Source: an uncultured Bacilli bacterium (GTDB taxonomy: Bacteria; Bacillota_I; Bacilli_A; RF39; UBA660). From it: a DNA stretch of 64,000 bases. The notes below the pieces were generated by a model. That model was not told the origin of the DNA, ran no database searches, and was given only the letters and a program-made list of their open reading frames with translations. The position numbers were made by a program, and so were the translations under genes. The number at the start of each line of letters is the position of its first letter. Position 1 is the first letter of the stretch. The stretch is taken from positions 182,861 through 246,860 of the forward strand of contig CAKPCH010000001.1 in NCBI GenBank assembly GCA_934141535.1, read 5' to 3'. Below, piece after piece: positions 1 through 8,377 of the stretch.

Positions 1-591
1 ATATGTAATATTTGAACCACAATAATATGTACTTCTAAAATAAACTCTTCCTTCTGTTTCTTTATAACTAGCATAATTAGGTGATGCATTTTTTAAATCT
101 TCAGTTAAAGAATAATTATCACCATATATTAATTTATAAGCATTTAGAAAATCTTCATATGATACATAAGCAGTTGCTTGTTCCATTGTTGCTTTATTTT
201 GATCATAATAATTTGTTATTATATCATGACTATTTTTATATAAATATCTATTTGTTAATAATAATCTTGATTGATTATCTAGTACTTCATTATCAGTTAA
301 TTTTTCTAGACATCCAACTGCATTAGGTAATTTTGATAATTTAGATGCAACTAACTCTTTTACCTTAGCTATATCTTCTTCTTTATTATTATCATCCGTT
401 TTTATTTGTCCTTCTTTTTTATTATTATCATCTGTTTTTATTTGCTCTTCTTGTTTAGGTAAATCTATATCATTAGTATTATTATTTGTATTACTATTTG
501 TTATTAAATATATTATTACTAAAAGTGCTGCTATAATTATACATAAAATAAATATTATTATTTTTTGTAATACATTATTATTTTTTCCCAT
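1..591 (-). CDS. N-terminal part of a membrane-anchored hypothetical protein (cut by window edge)
   Basis: An open frame starts at the ATG at 591 and runs off the left edge without a stop, giving 197 visible residues. An AAGGAG site lies just upstream of the ATG. Residues about 9-31 form one hydrophobic membrane segment after a short basic start (MGKNNN), so the rest is probably extracytoplasmic. An Asn/Asp/Lys-rich linker follows and contains a 12-residue unit (QIKTDDNNKKEG) repeated twice. The distal part is rich in Tyr, Asn and Ser and has two isolated Cys. I do not recognise the family. The call as a real gene rests on the ribosome site, the anchor and the uninterrupted frame. Confidence 0.75.
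   Translation of the reverse strand, partial: MGKNNNVLQKIIIFILCIIIAALLVIIYLITNSNTNNNTNDIDLPKQEEQIKTDDNNKKEGQIKTDDNNKEEDIAKVKELVASKLSKLPNAVGCLEKLTDNEVLDNQSRLLLTNRYLYKNSHDIITNYYDQNKATMEQATAYVSYEDFLNAYKLIYGDNYSLTEDLKNASPNYASYKETEGRVYFRSTYYCGSNITY
382..453. repeat. 36-bp tandem repeat, two copies, inside the partial gene
   Basis: Two adjacent 36-bp units (382-417 and 418-453) differ at only a few bases. On the minus strand they encode two copies of a hydrophilic 12-residue linker unit. Because the unit is a multiple of three, copy-number change would lengthen or shorten the linker without a frameshift. Confidence 0.75.
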
Positions 592-634
592 AATTATTCT
601 CCTTATCATATATAAATATTATATTAAATATTTT

Positions 635-1741
635 TTATAAATACCATATCTTTTCATTATTTTTTCTAACTTCTTTAATTATTCCACCGCCAAGACAAAC
701 TTCTTTATCATATAATACACAAGCTTGTCCAGGTGTTACGCTCTTAACTCCTTGTTCATATTTAACAAGTATTTCTCCGTTATCAAGCCATTCTAATTTA
801 ACTGGAATATCACTTTGTCTATATCTAAATTTTGCTACACAGTCAAATACTTTCTCATCTCCTAAATAATTTACATTATCTATTATACAAGATGTAGAAA
901 TTAAATAATCATTATCTTCTCCTATACAAATATATAAAATATTTTTCTTTAAATCTTTACCAACTACAAACATTCTAGAAGCAGTACCACCTATATCAAG
1001 TCCTCTTCTTTGTCCTATAGTATAATACATAAGTCCTATATGTTTACCAACAATTTCATTAGTTTCTATATTTACTATATCGCCAGGAGTATTTGGTAAA
1101 TAATTTTTTAGAAATGTAGAAAAATTTCTTTCACCTATAAAGCATATACCTGTTGAATCTTTTTTGTGAGCAGTTAAAAGGTCGTATTTTTCTGCTATTT
1201 TTCTTACATCTGGTTTAATCATATCACCTATTGGAAATAATACATGACTTAATTGTTCTTTGCTTACTTGTGATAGAAAATAAGTTTGATCTTTATTATC
1301 ATCAACAGCTCTTAATAGTTTTCCATCTTTTATTCTAGCATAATGTCCAGTAGCAATATAATCTGCTCCCAATTTCATAGCTTCTTTTACAAATGAATCA
1401 AATTTAATATATTTGTTGCACATTATATCTGGATTTGGTGTTCGTCCCTTTTTTAATTCATCTAGAAAATAAGTAAAAACATAATCCCAATACTCTTTTA
1501 CAAAATCTTTTCTATATAGAGGTATACCTATTTTTTTACAAACAGCAAGTGCATCATTATAATCTTCTTCTTGAGGACAAGTACCTTTACTTGATACTGG
1601 AGCACCTGTTATTTCTCCATCAGCAAATGAATCCCAATTTCTCATAAATAGTCCTATAACTTCATAACCTTGCTCTTTTAGCTTTATAGCAGCCACACTA
1701 GAATCTACACCGCCACTCATTCCTATAACAACTTTTTTCAT
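635..1741 (-). CDS. mnmA: tRNA-specific 2-thiouridylase MnmA
   Basis: This cytoplasmic enzyme makes 2-thiouridine at wobble position 34 of tRNA-Lys, -Glu and -Gln, using sulfur passed from a cysteine desulfurase. The 368-residue length is normal. The PP-loop GMSGGVDSS lies at residues 7-15. The two catalytic cysteines sit at Cys108 (in NPDIMCNKYIKF) and Cys200 (in STGICFIGERNF), matching the E. coli pair 102/199. The ATG at 1741 has AGGTGA a few bases upstream. The gene stands between the partial membrane protein and a DUF308-type gene, with no cysteine desulfurase beside it. Confidence 0.96.
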   Translation of the reverse strand: MKKVVIGMSGGVDSSVAAIKLKEQGYEVIGLFMRNWDSFADGEITGAPVSSKGTCPQEEDYNDALAVCKKIGIPLYRKDFVKEYWDYVFTYFLDELKKGRTPNPDIMCNKYIKFDSFVKEAMKLGADYIATGHYARIKDGKLLRAVDDNKDQTYFLSQVSKEQLSHVLFPIGDMIKPDVRKIAEKYDLLTAHKKDSTGICFIGERNFSTFLKNYLPNTPGDIVNIETNEIVGKHIGLMYYTIGQRRGLDIGGTASRMFVVGKDLKKNILYICIGEDNDYLISTSCIIDNVNYLGDEKVFDCVAKFRYRQSDIPVKLEWLDNGEILVKYEQGVKSVTPGQACVLYDKEVCLGGGIIKEVRKNNEKIWYL

Positions 1742-1775
1742 AAAACTTCACCTTTTAATATTATATAATATAATT

Positions 1776-1801
1776 TAAAAAAAAGATAGAATTTCTATCT
1801 T
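1776..1801 (-). terminator. Rho-independent terminator after the DUF308-type gene
   Basis: On the minus strand the arms 1794-1801 and 1783-1790 form an 8-bp stem with a 3-base loop, followed by a run of T (the A run at 1776-1784 on the + strand). It overlaps the last codon of the upstream gene. Confidence 0.8.
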
Positions 1802-2334
1802 AATTTTATAAGTACATATATACTTTCAATTAAATCTACTATACTTGTCATAAGTAAGCATATACCTGCTGCCATAGTTATAGTTATTAAAGATGTAAAA
1901 GGATTTACTATTAATAATATTCCAAGTATTATCATTAATATAGATAATATTATAAGAAATACGCCACTATCTATAACAGTACTTATATTAATAGATAATT
2001 GAAGTTTAAATAAATTACTAACTATTATCCATATACCTAAGATAATAGGAAATATATTTATTAAATTTGCTCTATAAATAAATATAAGTATACCTGCAAT
2101 AAGAGTTATTAATCCCATTAAAATATCAAAACTAAATAGTTTATCTTTTTTAGGCATATTAAAATATGATACAAAGTATGCTACACCATTAAGAATTATA
2201 ATAAATGAAAACATTATTACAAATGCCTCTAATGATTCTAATGGATTTATCATTAAAAATATAGATAACACTATCATTAATATTGATATTACTATTGAAT
2301 ATCCTTCACATCTTTTTATATAATCTCTTATCAT
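1795..2334 (-). CDS. DUF308/HdeD-like multi-pass membrane protein
   Basis: The 179-residue protein is almost wholly hydrophobic, with about six membrane segments in three hairpin pairs. The layout and the pattern 'LMIVLSIFLMINPLESL' followed later by 'LMIILGILLIVNPFTSL' are typical of the DUF308 (HdeD-like) family of small integral membrane proteins. The two segments look like internal repeats. No catalytic residues are visible. It starts at ATG 2334 behind AGGAGG-like sequence and is followed by a strong terminator. The role is unknown; HdeD itself is linked to acid resistance in E. coli, but that cannot be carried over here. Confidence 0.7.
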   Translation of the reverse strand: MIRDYIKRCEGYSIVISILMIVLSIFLMINPLESLEAFVIMFSFIIILNGVAYFVSYFNMPKKDKLFSFDILMGLITLIAGILIFIYRANLINIFPIILGIWIIVSNLFKLQLSINISTVIDSGVFLIILSILMIILGILLIVNPFTSLITITMAAGICLLMTSIVDLIESIYVLIKLR

Positions 2335-2373
2335 AAATTCCTCCTACTATTATATTACCACATTTTTCTAATT

Positions 2374-2652
2374 TTATAAACATACATTTTTCACATTTTT
2401 GTCTATTAACTTTTCCCATAATTTTTTAATAGCTTTTAATGATAAAGTTGAAAGTAAAAATCCTATAACTGGTACTAATGAACTTAAAAATATATTATTA
2501 ATATTTTGTGTCATATAAGAATAAATAACAATTATTACATATGTTAAAATCATAATACAAATTCTTCTTGTTTTACTAGTCTCCCACATTTTATCTAGTT
2601 CTACTCTTTTATTTCTTAATTCTATATTATTAATTCTTTTTTCTATATTCAT
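2374..2652 (-). CDS. Small two-span membrane protein, unknown function
   Basis: I place the start at ATG 2652 (MNIEKRINN), giving 92 residues. An upstream in-frame GTG at 2661 lies inside the AGGTGAG ribosome site and is less likely. The N-terminal third is charged (NIELRNKRVELDKMWE). Two hydrophobic spans follow at about residues 30-47 and 52-72, and then a basic tail. It lies 39 bases upstream of the DUF308-type gene in the same direction and may be cotranscribed with it. I do not recognise the family. Confidence 0.65.
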   Translation of the reverse strand: MNIEKRINNIELRNKRVELDKMWETSKTRRICIMILTYVIIVIYSYMTQNINNIFLSSLVPVIGFLLSTLSLKAIKKLWEKLIDKNVKNVCL

Positions 2653-2691
2653 ACATCTCACCTATTATTATTGTAACACATCTCTTTTTAT

Positions 2692-2724
2692 AAAAAAACT
2701 ACTAACAATTAATTTGTTAATAGT
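2692..2724 (-). terminator. Terminator after the YhgE-like gene
   Basis: Arms 2714-2724 and 2698-2708 pair over 11 positions on the minus strand with one G-U wobble. A run of seven T follows (A run 2692-2698 on the + strand). It lies just downstream of the stop at 2735. Confidence 0.75.
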
Positions 2725-2734
2725 CAAATTTTAT

Positions 2735-4351
2735 TTATTTTGAATTTTTTACCATAGAAATAAATAATACTTTAGTAGAATTATTAGAAGAAAATCCTTT
2801 ATAATCAGAAGATAATTTTGTGAGTGCTTCTAATGTATCACTATAATTTTTAAATGTATTAGAATAATTACTTAAAGTACTTATTCCTTCTTTATTAAAT
2901 TTAGTTATACCAAGATTTAATTCGTTTATACCACTATCTAATTTATCTACTCCATTATATAAAAGAGATAAAGAGTCTTTTATTTGTTTTACTGAGGCAT
3001 TTTTTACTTCTTTAGCAACTTTTTTTGATATTTCTGCTGAAACTGTTCCTGTTACTTCTTTAGCTGTGAGTTCTGATACTTCAACTGAAACTTTACGCGC
3101 TACTTTTTCAGATGATTTTAAAGCACTTTCACTTGAAGATATAGCAGCATATTTTTGTATTATAGGCAATTTATCATCATTACTTATTATATAACAACTA
3201 TTTAATTGATCATTAGTCATAGAACCACCATTTAATTTTATAGCTTTACCCTGTTCACAATTAACATAATCATTATAAAGATTAGCATCTTTTAAATATT
3301 CTATTACTGCTTTTTCTACTGAAGTTTTTATTAACTCTTCTACCTCAGTACTATTAGCACTTAAATATTCACTTACACTTTTCCAAGCTTGATTTGCTAT
3401 TTCTTGTTTATAAGCATCAGTATAAACTAAACTTATATTATTTATTGCTTCATTTTTTATAGCATCTACTTGTTCAGTACTTAAAACTTCATCACTAGTA
3501 TTTAAAGCATTAATAGCACTCTCTAGTTTAGTTTTTAATTCTTGAGATCCTTCTTTTAATGTATTAGATCCATCTTCTATAGTATTCATACTACTTTGTA
3601 ATTTATTAACACTATCTACTAAAGAATCCATCTTTTTAAATACTTGTAGATCATTTTCATCTAATAATTTTGGTGTAGATATTATATACATATTTCCTAA
3701 ATTAAAGTTTTTAGTATCATAAGTAATAACTATCTCATCCATATCTTTTAATTTAGAGATACCAATACTTTCATATAAACCTGGTGAACTTAGTCCTACT
3801 AATACATTTTTAGTACCTGTATTTACTACTTTACCATTACTAATATTTATATTGGTATTGTTATTATCTAAAATAGTACCTACTGTTACTACAAATGGTG
3901 TATATATATTTTTATATCTACCATTTACAAGTACTTGATTTAATTCATTATTAGTAAATTTCATTACTATTTTTACACTACCACTTTTACCTATCATATC
4001 TTTTTTATTCATCTTTTTATCATTTAAATAATAAGTAATGTTAGTTTCTATAGGAAGTCTTTTTTCTATTTTACCTCTATAAAATATATCTGTTCCTTTA
4101 GCGCTCCATAATATATTGTTATTTTCTAATGTAAACTTTTCTTTTCCATTTATATTTAATATATCTTTTAATTCACTCTCATCATTTAATTCCCCAGTTT
4201 CTTTATTTACTAAGTGATTTACTACTGTTGTATTTTTTATTTTACCTGTAGTATCTAAAGTAGTATATACAGTCTCATTTTTTTCTAAAGCAGAAACTGA
4301 TAAAGGTATAAAAATACTTATCAATAATAAAGTTTTTAATTTATTTTTCAT
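2735..4351 (-). CDS. Secreted or anchored coiled-coil protein with YhgE/Pip-like repeats, MMPL partner
   Basis: The 538-residue protein has an N-terminal signal sequence (residues 1-22) and a mainly beta N-terminal region to about 230. Long amphipathic helices follow. It carries the spaced L-x-x-G-x-x-x-L pattern typical of YhgE/Pip-type proteins, in MNTIEDGSNTLKEGSQELK near residue 255 and in NGVDKLDSGINELNLGI near 470. Unlike full YhgE proteins it has no C-terminal membrane domain. Its ATG at 4351 overlaps the end of the MMPL exporter gene by 11 bases and its AAGGAG site lies inside that gene, so the two are translationally coupled. I infer an extracytoplasmic partner of the exporter. Confidence 0.65.
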   Translation of the reverse strand: MKNKLKTLLLISIFIPLSVSALEKNETVYTTLDTTGKIKNTTVVNHLVNKETGELNDESELKDILNINGKEKFTLENNNILWSAKGTDIFYRGKIEKRLPIETNITYYLNDKKMNKKDMIGKSGSVKIVMKFTNNELNQVLVNGRYKNIYTPFVVTVGTILDNNNTNINISNGKVVNTGTKNVLVGLSSPGLYESIGISKLKDMDEIVITYDTKNFNLGNMYIISTPKLLDENDLQVFKKMDSLVDSVNKLQSSMNTIEDGSNTLKEGSQELKTKLESAINALNTSDEVLSTEQVDAIKNEAINNISLVYTDAYKQEIANQAWKSVSEYLSANSTEVEELIKTSVEKAVIEYLKDANLYNDYVNCEQGKAIKLNGGSMTNDQLNSCYIISNDDKLPIIQKYAAISSSESALKSSEKVARKVSVEVSELTAKEVTGTVSAEISKKVAKEVKNASVKQIKDSLSLLYNGVDKLDSGINELNLGITKFNKEGISTLSNYSNTFKNYSDTLEALTKLSSDYKGFSSNNSTKVLFISMVKNSK

Positions 4352-6413
4352 ATTTAACTCCTTTCATATTTAAAGTTGTTTTCATAATAATTTTATCAAA
4401 TACAAGTAATAAACTTGGAAGTACTAATATTACTGTTAACATACTTATTATAGATCCTCTAGATAATAATGTACAAATAGAACCTATCATATCTATTTTA
4501 GTATAGAGTGCTACACCTATAGTAGCAGCAAAGAAACAAAGTGCTGAAACTATAATTGATGGTACTGTAGTACTTAATGTTTCTTTCATAGCACTATATT
4601 TATTACTTATTTCTTTTCTATCACCTAAATATTTATTTGACATTAATATTGCATAATCTATGGTTGCTCCAAGTTGTATTGTACCTACTACAATGCTTGC
4701 TATAAAAGGTAAGCTTGTATTTGTAAAGTATGCTACTGACATATTTGTAAATATAGCAAACTCTATTGTTAATACTAATATTACTGGTAAACTTATAGAT
4801 TTTAATACAAACATCATTATAAAGAATATTACTATAATAGATATATAGTTTACTACTCTAAAGTCATGTGAGGCTGTTTCTACTAAGTCTTTCATTAAAG
4901 GTCCTTCACCTGCTATAATACCTTTTTTATCATATTTATAAACAATATTTTTTATTTCATCTACTTGATCATTTAATTTATCACTTGCTATTTCATAAGA
5001 TGAATTTACTATTATAAGTTGATATTTATCATTATCTACAATCTTAATTAAATCTTCATCTAACATTTCTTTTGGAAGTCCAAAATCTAATATAGAGTTA
5101 GGTGCTAAAACTAAATCTATTCCTTTAACATTTTTTAATTCATTTGTTAAATTTTCAATATCAGTTGATACTATATTTTTATCTACTAATATTATTTCTG
5201 GTGATACTATATTAAATTTTTCTTTTAATGCACTGTTAGCTACATTAAACGCTAAATCTTTAGGAAGTGATTCATCTAGTTTATAATATACATCATAATT
5301 TTTATTTCCTATATAAGCAGGTATCATAAGAAGTAAAAAAAGTCCTATTATTAGTTTATTATGATTAATTGAAAATTTTTGTAATCTTTTAAATGTTGGA
5401 AATATACTTTTATGCTTAGTTTTACTTATTAAATTATCAAATACTAAAAGTAATGATGGGAATAGTGTTAATACTACAATTACACCACATATTACTCCTT
5501 TTGACATTACTATACCAATATCTTTACCTAGTGTTAAATCCATAAAACAAAGTGCTAAAAATCCTGCTACTGTTGTAAGTGATGAACCTAATACAGATGT
5601 AAATGTATCTTTAATAGCGCACCCCATAGCTTCTCTTTTATCTTTGTAAGAACTTTTATATTGTTCATACTTGTGATATAGGAAAATTGAAAAGTCCATA
5701 GTAACTCCAAGTTGTAAAACAGCTGTTATTGAAGCAGTTATATATGATATTTCTCCTAAAAATATATTAGTACCCATATTATATATAATAGCTACACCAA
5801 TATTTCCTAAAAGTAATAATGGTATTATATATGAATCTGTTGTAACAAATAATATTATAAGACAAAGAATAACAGCTATACTAATATATATAAATACCTC
5901 ACTATTTGATAAATCCATAGTATCAAGTACCATAGCAGTCATGCTACTTATATTATTTTTATTTGTTAAATTTCTTAAATCTTTTAAGGCACTTAATGTT
6001 TCATCACTACTAGTAGAACCATTAAATGTAACCATTATTATAGTAGAATCTTCACTATATAATTTATCCTGTAATTCATCTGGTAATATTTCTTTAGGTA
6101 ATGTTGTACCTATAACATCAGCAATACTAAATACTTTATTAACCCCTTCTATTTTCTTTATTTTATCTTCTAGTTTTAATATTTGTCTATTTGACATATT
6201 ATCTGTCATAACAAATGCATAAGAACCAAGACCAAATTCATTAGTTAAAACATCTTCACCTTTAATAGTATCTATATTATCAGGTAAATAAACTAATATA
6301 TCATAATTAGTTCTTGTGTTTATATATCCAAATATAGCTGGTATTAAAAGTAAAACACTTATAATTACTATCAAAATACTATTATGTGTTATAAAATCTC
6401 TTATCTTTTTCAT
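4341..6413 (-). CDS. MMPL/RND-family membrane exporter
   Basis: This is a two-fold repeat exporter. Each half has one N-terminal membrane span, an extracytoplasmic domain, and then a block of about five membrane spans (about residues 175-330 and 525-680). The conserved core 'LQLGVTMDFSIFLYHKYE' in the first block has its counterpart 'IQLGATIDYAILMSNKYL' in the second; the Asp in the helix is the likely proton-relay position. I start at ATG 6413 (MKKIRDF) because AAGGAG lies four bases upstream, not at the in-frame ATG 6431. MMPL proteins export lipids, glycolipids or hydrophobic drugs; the substrate here is unknown. A divergent TetR gene is the likely regulator. Confidence 0.88.
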   Translation of the reverse strand: MKKIRDFITHNSILIVIISVLLLIPAIFGYINTRTNYDILVYLPDNIDTIKGEDVLTNEFGLGSYAFVMTDNMSNRQILKLEDKIKKIEGVNKVFSIADVIGTTLPKEILPDELQDKLYSEDSTIIMVTFNGSTSSDETLSALKDLRNLTNKNNISSMTAMVLDTMDLSNSEVFIYISIAVILCLIILFVTTDSYIIPLLLLGNIGVAIIYNMGTNIFLGEISYITASITAVLQLGVTMDFSIFLYHKYEQYKSSYKDKREAMGCAIKDTFTSVLGSSLTTVAGFLALCFMDLTLGKDIGIVMSKGVICGVIVVLTLFPSLLLVFDNLISKTKHKSIFPTFKRLQKFSINHNKLIIGLFLLLMIPAYIGNKNYDVYYKLDESLPKDLAFNVANSALKEKFNIVSPEIILVDKNIVSTDIENLTNELKNVKGIDLVLAPNSILDFGLPKEMLDEDLIKIVDNDKYQLIIVNSSYEIASDKLNDQVDEIKNIVYKYDKKGIIAGEGPLMKDLVETASHDFRVVNYISIIVIFFIMMFVLKSISLPVILVLTIEFAIFTNMSVAYFTNTSLPFIASIVVGTIQLGATIDYAILMSNKYLGDRKEISNKYSAMKETLSTTVPSIIVSALCFFAATIGVALYTKIDMIGSICTLLSRGSIISMLTVILVLPSLLLVFDKIIMKTTLNMKGVKYEK

Positions 6414-6468
6414 AAAACTCCTTTCATCCATACATTTTATTCTTTTAGTAAAAAAATTACATCAACAT

Positions 6469-6496
6469 ATTCTATCGCTTGTATGTTATCCAACAA
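6469..6496 (-). promoter_or_regulatory. Putative promoter of the MMPL operon
   Basis: On the minus strand, TTGTTG at 6491-6496 and TAGAAT at 6469-6474 are separated by 16 bases, about 55 bases upstream of the chosen MMPL start. Confidence 0.5.
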
Positions 6497-6520
6497 ATAT
6501 CTAAAAAAGTATTAATAATT

Positions 6521-6557
6521 AATAAACTTTTGTTGTTTATCTTTACAAAAGTTTATT
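6521..6557. promoter_or_regulatory. Perfect 13-bp inverted repeat, candidate TetR operator
   Basis: Arms AATAAACTTTTGT (6521-6533) and its exact reverse complement (6545-6557) flank an 11-base spacer. The right arm covers most of the spacer of the tetR promoter and touches its -35 box. It lies in the gap between the divergent MMPL and TetR genes, where an autoregulatory operator is expected. A transcript hairpin is the alternative, but it would lie upstream of the predicted tetR transcript start. Confidence 0.65.
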
Positions 6558-6569
6558 TTTAAGTATAAT
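6542..6569 (+). promoter_or_regulatory. Promoter of the tetR gene
   Basis: TTTACA at 6542-6547 and TATAAT at 6564-6569 are 16 bases apart on the + strand. The predicted transcript start near 6576 leaves the ATG at 6575 untranslated and supports the ATG at 6587. Confidence 0.7.
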
Positions 6570-6586
6570 TAAACATGGGTGAATTT

Positions 6587-7147
6587 ATGGATAAAAAACA
6601 GGATTTAAGAGTTATTAAAACTAAGAAAAATTTATATGATAGTATTTTAAAATTAATGGGTACTAAGTCTTTTGAAGAAATTAAAGTATCTGATATATGT
6701 GAATGTGCCTTAGTAAATAGATCTACGTTTTATTCTCATTTTAGTGATAAGTATGAACTTCTCCATTCTCTTATTAATGATTTAAAAGCAGAACTTACAA
6801 AAGTATTAGAACAAAATGAAAGTATAGAGAATCCTAAAGAATATTATATGAAGATGATTGAATTATTTTTAAATCATATAGATGAGAATATAAATGTTTA
6901 TAGTGCTATTATAAATAATAATAAAGATAGTATTGTAATGGATATGATTACTGATACATTAACTAATGATATTAGAAATAGATTAAAGAAAATTAGTAAT
7001 AGTAAAATACCTGTAGAATTTATATCTAAATTTTATATAGGCGCTGTTATTAATGTTGGAATTGATTATTTAAGAAATCCTAAATTAACAAGCAAAGAAA
7101 AAGTAATTGAATATTTAAATCAATTACTTCCAGATAAAATTTATTAA
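6587..7147 (+). CDS. TetR/AcrR-family transcriptional regulator
   Basis: This 186-residue DNA-binding repressor is the only clear + strand gene in the window. Residues about 6-55 form the TetR helix-turn-helix, with the characteristic 'ILKLMGTKSFEEIKVSDICECALVNRSTFYSHFSDKYELL'-type core spread over residues 18-56; the C-terminal part is all helical ligand/dimer domain. I choose ATG 6587 (MDKKQDLR): GGGTGA lies four bases upstream and the predicted transcript starts at about 6576, after the alternative ATG 6575. It is divergent from the MMPL exporter across a 173-base gap holding a perfect inverted repeat, so it probably represses that operon and itself. Its stop overlaps the convergent endolysin stop by four bases. 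Confidence 0.9.
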   Translation: MDKKQDLRVIKTKKNLYDSILKLMGTKSFEEIKVSDICECALVNRSTFYSHFSDKYELLHSLINDLKAELTKVLEQNESIENPKEYYMKMIELFLNHIDENINVYSAIINNNKDSIVMDMITDTLTNDIRNRLKKISNSKIPVEFISKFYIGAVINVGIDYLRNPKLTSKEKVIEYLNQLLPDKIY

Positions 7148-8043
7148 GGCTTAATAAGAGTTCCAGCTTTTAATAAATTTAATAGGTGTGTGTTTTGAGT
7201 ACTAGTTCCTACATAATTTGTAATACCGTTTATAAGTGCTACTTTTGTTCTATAATCAAAACTTGAATTTTCATTTAAACTTTTAAGAGAGTCTACTATA
7301 GATACACTATTACCAGTGTATCTTTTAAAATACTTAGTATTATTAGTAGTATTAGGTAATAATATTTTTTGTCCTACATATATTAAGTTTACATTTTTTA
7401 TATTATTTAATCTAGCAAGTTCACTTACTGTAGTGTTAAAACGTTTTGATATACCTGATAGTGTATCTCCTCTTACAACCATATAAGAATTTGGATTAGT
7501 AGTAGGTATATTATTATCTTGTTCTATTAAAGTAGAAGTTTTTTTAAAGTTATAACCTAAATCATTTATTATATTTACTGTATCAAGTAAGAATAATGCA
7601 TCATATATATCATATTGATTATTTATACACCATACTCCGTATTCATTCTTATACCAACCACTTCCACTAAACTTACCTCTTCCAACTGCTAAATGAATAT
7701 GGTTTCCAAAAGCATTTCCTTTAGTACCTTCATAATAGTATACATCATTTTGATTAACTACTTTTCCTACATAAAGATTACTAATATCATTGCTATGTAC
7801 TGTTAAAACTGTCATGTAATCTTTAGTACCATCTGCATATAATACCTTATCATTACTTTCTAACCAAACTGCATTATCTGGTTCGTATATTTTTTTTATT
7901 GTTCCAGTAAAGGGTGCTCTTAAACTAGAAATAGAAGAATCTTTTCCTGCTATATCTATCGCTTTATCTCCTTTATGTGAAAATGAATTATTAGAACCTT
8001 GAGTAATATTTAAGTAGTCTAGAGATAATACTGCCTTTTGCAT
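7144..8043 (-). CDS. Phage-type endolysin: M23-like peptidase + LysM + C-terminal cell-wall domain
   Basis: The 299-residue protein has no signal peptide, as expected for an enzyme released by a holin. Residues about 15-125 resemble an M23 metallopeptidase: His23 and Asp30 in SHKGDKAIDIAG, and the zinc-type HxH at His115/His117 in GNHIHLAVGRG. A LysM domain covers about 187-230 (RGDTLSGISKRFNTTVSELA). Residues about 240-299 (YTGNSVSIVDSLKSL and LNLLKAGTLIKP) resemble a C-terminal module of phage lysins. The ATG abuts the holin stop, and AGGTGA lies inside the holin end. The peptidase class is inferred from motifs; the His-Asp spacing is longer than usual. Confidence 0.8.
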   Translation of the reverse strand: MQKAVLSLDYLNITQGSNNSFSHKGDKAIDIAGKDSSISSLRAPFTGTIKKIYEPDNAVWLESNDKVLYADGTKDYMTVLTVHSNDISNLYVGKVVNQNDVYYYEGTKGNAFGNHIHLAVGRGKFSGSGWYKNEYGVWCINNQYDIYDALFLLDTVNIINDLGYNFKKTSTLIEQDNNIPTTNPNSYMVVRGDTLSGISKRFNTTVSELARLNNIKNVNLIYVGQKILLPNTTNNTKYFKRYTGNSVSIVDSLKSLNENSSFDYRTKVALINGITNYVGTSTQNTHLLNLLKAGTLIKP

Positions 8044-8286
8044 CTATTCACCTTCTTTCTTTTTCAATTTGTCAACTAATTCTTTTACGTCTTCATATGT
8101 GGCTGCAGCGCGTGCTACGTCTACTTTGCACTCAGCAATCATATATGAGATAGAAGCTGCAAGTGTTCCTATTATTCCCGCTACTATTCCTGCAGTTCCA
8201 CCTATTTTAGTAAATACTACTGTTATAGCTACTATATCAGTTAAAACCGCAACCCAAAATTTTCTGGATTTTAATTTTTGTTTCAT
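8044..8286 (-). CDS. Phage-type holin
   Basis: The 80-residue protein has a basic N terminus (MKQKLKSRKFW), two hydrophobic segments (about 12-30 and 33-50, rich in Gly and Ala), and a charged C-terminal helix (VKELVDKLKKKEGE). This is the usual design of small Gram-positive phage holins. A strong TAGGAGGT site precedes ATG 8286. The gene directly precedes the endolysin with no gap, forming a two-gene lysis cassette. No other phage genes are visible nearby. Confidence 0.75.
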   Translation of the reverse strand: MKQKLKSRKFWVAVLTDIVAITVVFTKIGGTAGIVAGIIGTLAASISYMIAECKVDVARAAATYEDVKELVDKLKKKEGE

Positions 8287-8345
8287 AACTACCTCCTACA
8301 CTATATCGTATTCCCTTTAATACTTTATGTAAATTATGAATATAC

Positions 8346-8371
8346 AAAAAAAGATTACAAAAAGTAATCTT
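8346..8371 (-). terminator. Terminator after the PAP2 gene
   Basis: Eight-base arms (8364-8371 and 8351-8358) with a five-base loop, followed by T on the minus strand. It separates the VanZ/PAP2 unit from the lysis cassette. Confidence 0.85.
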
Positions 8372-8377
8372 AATTAT

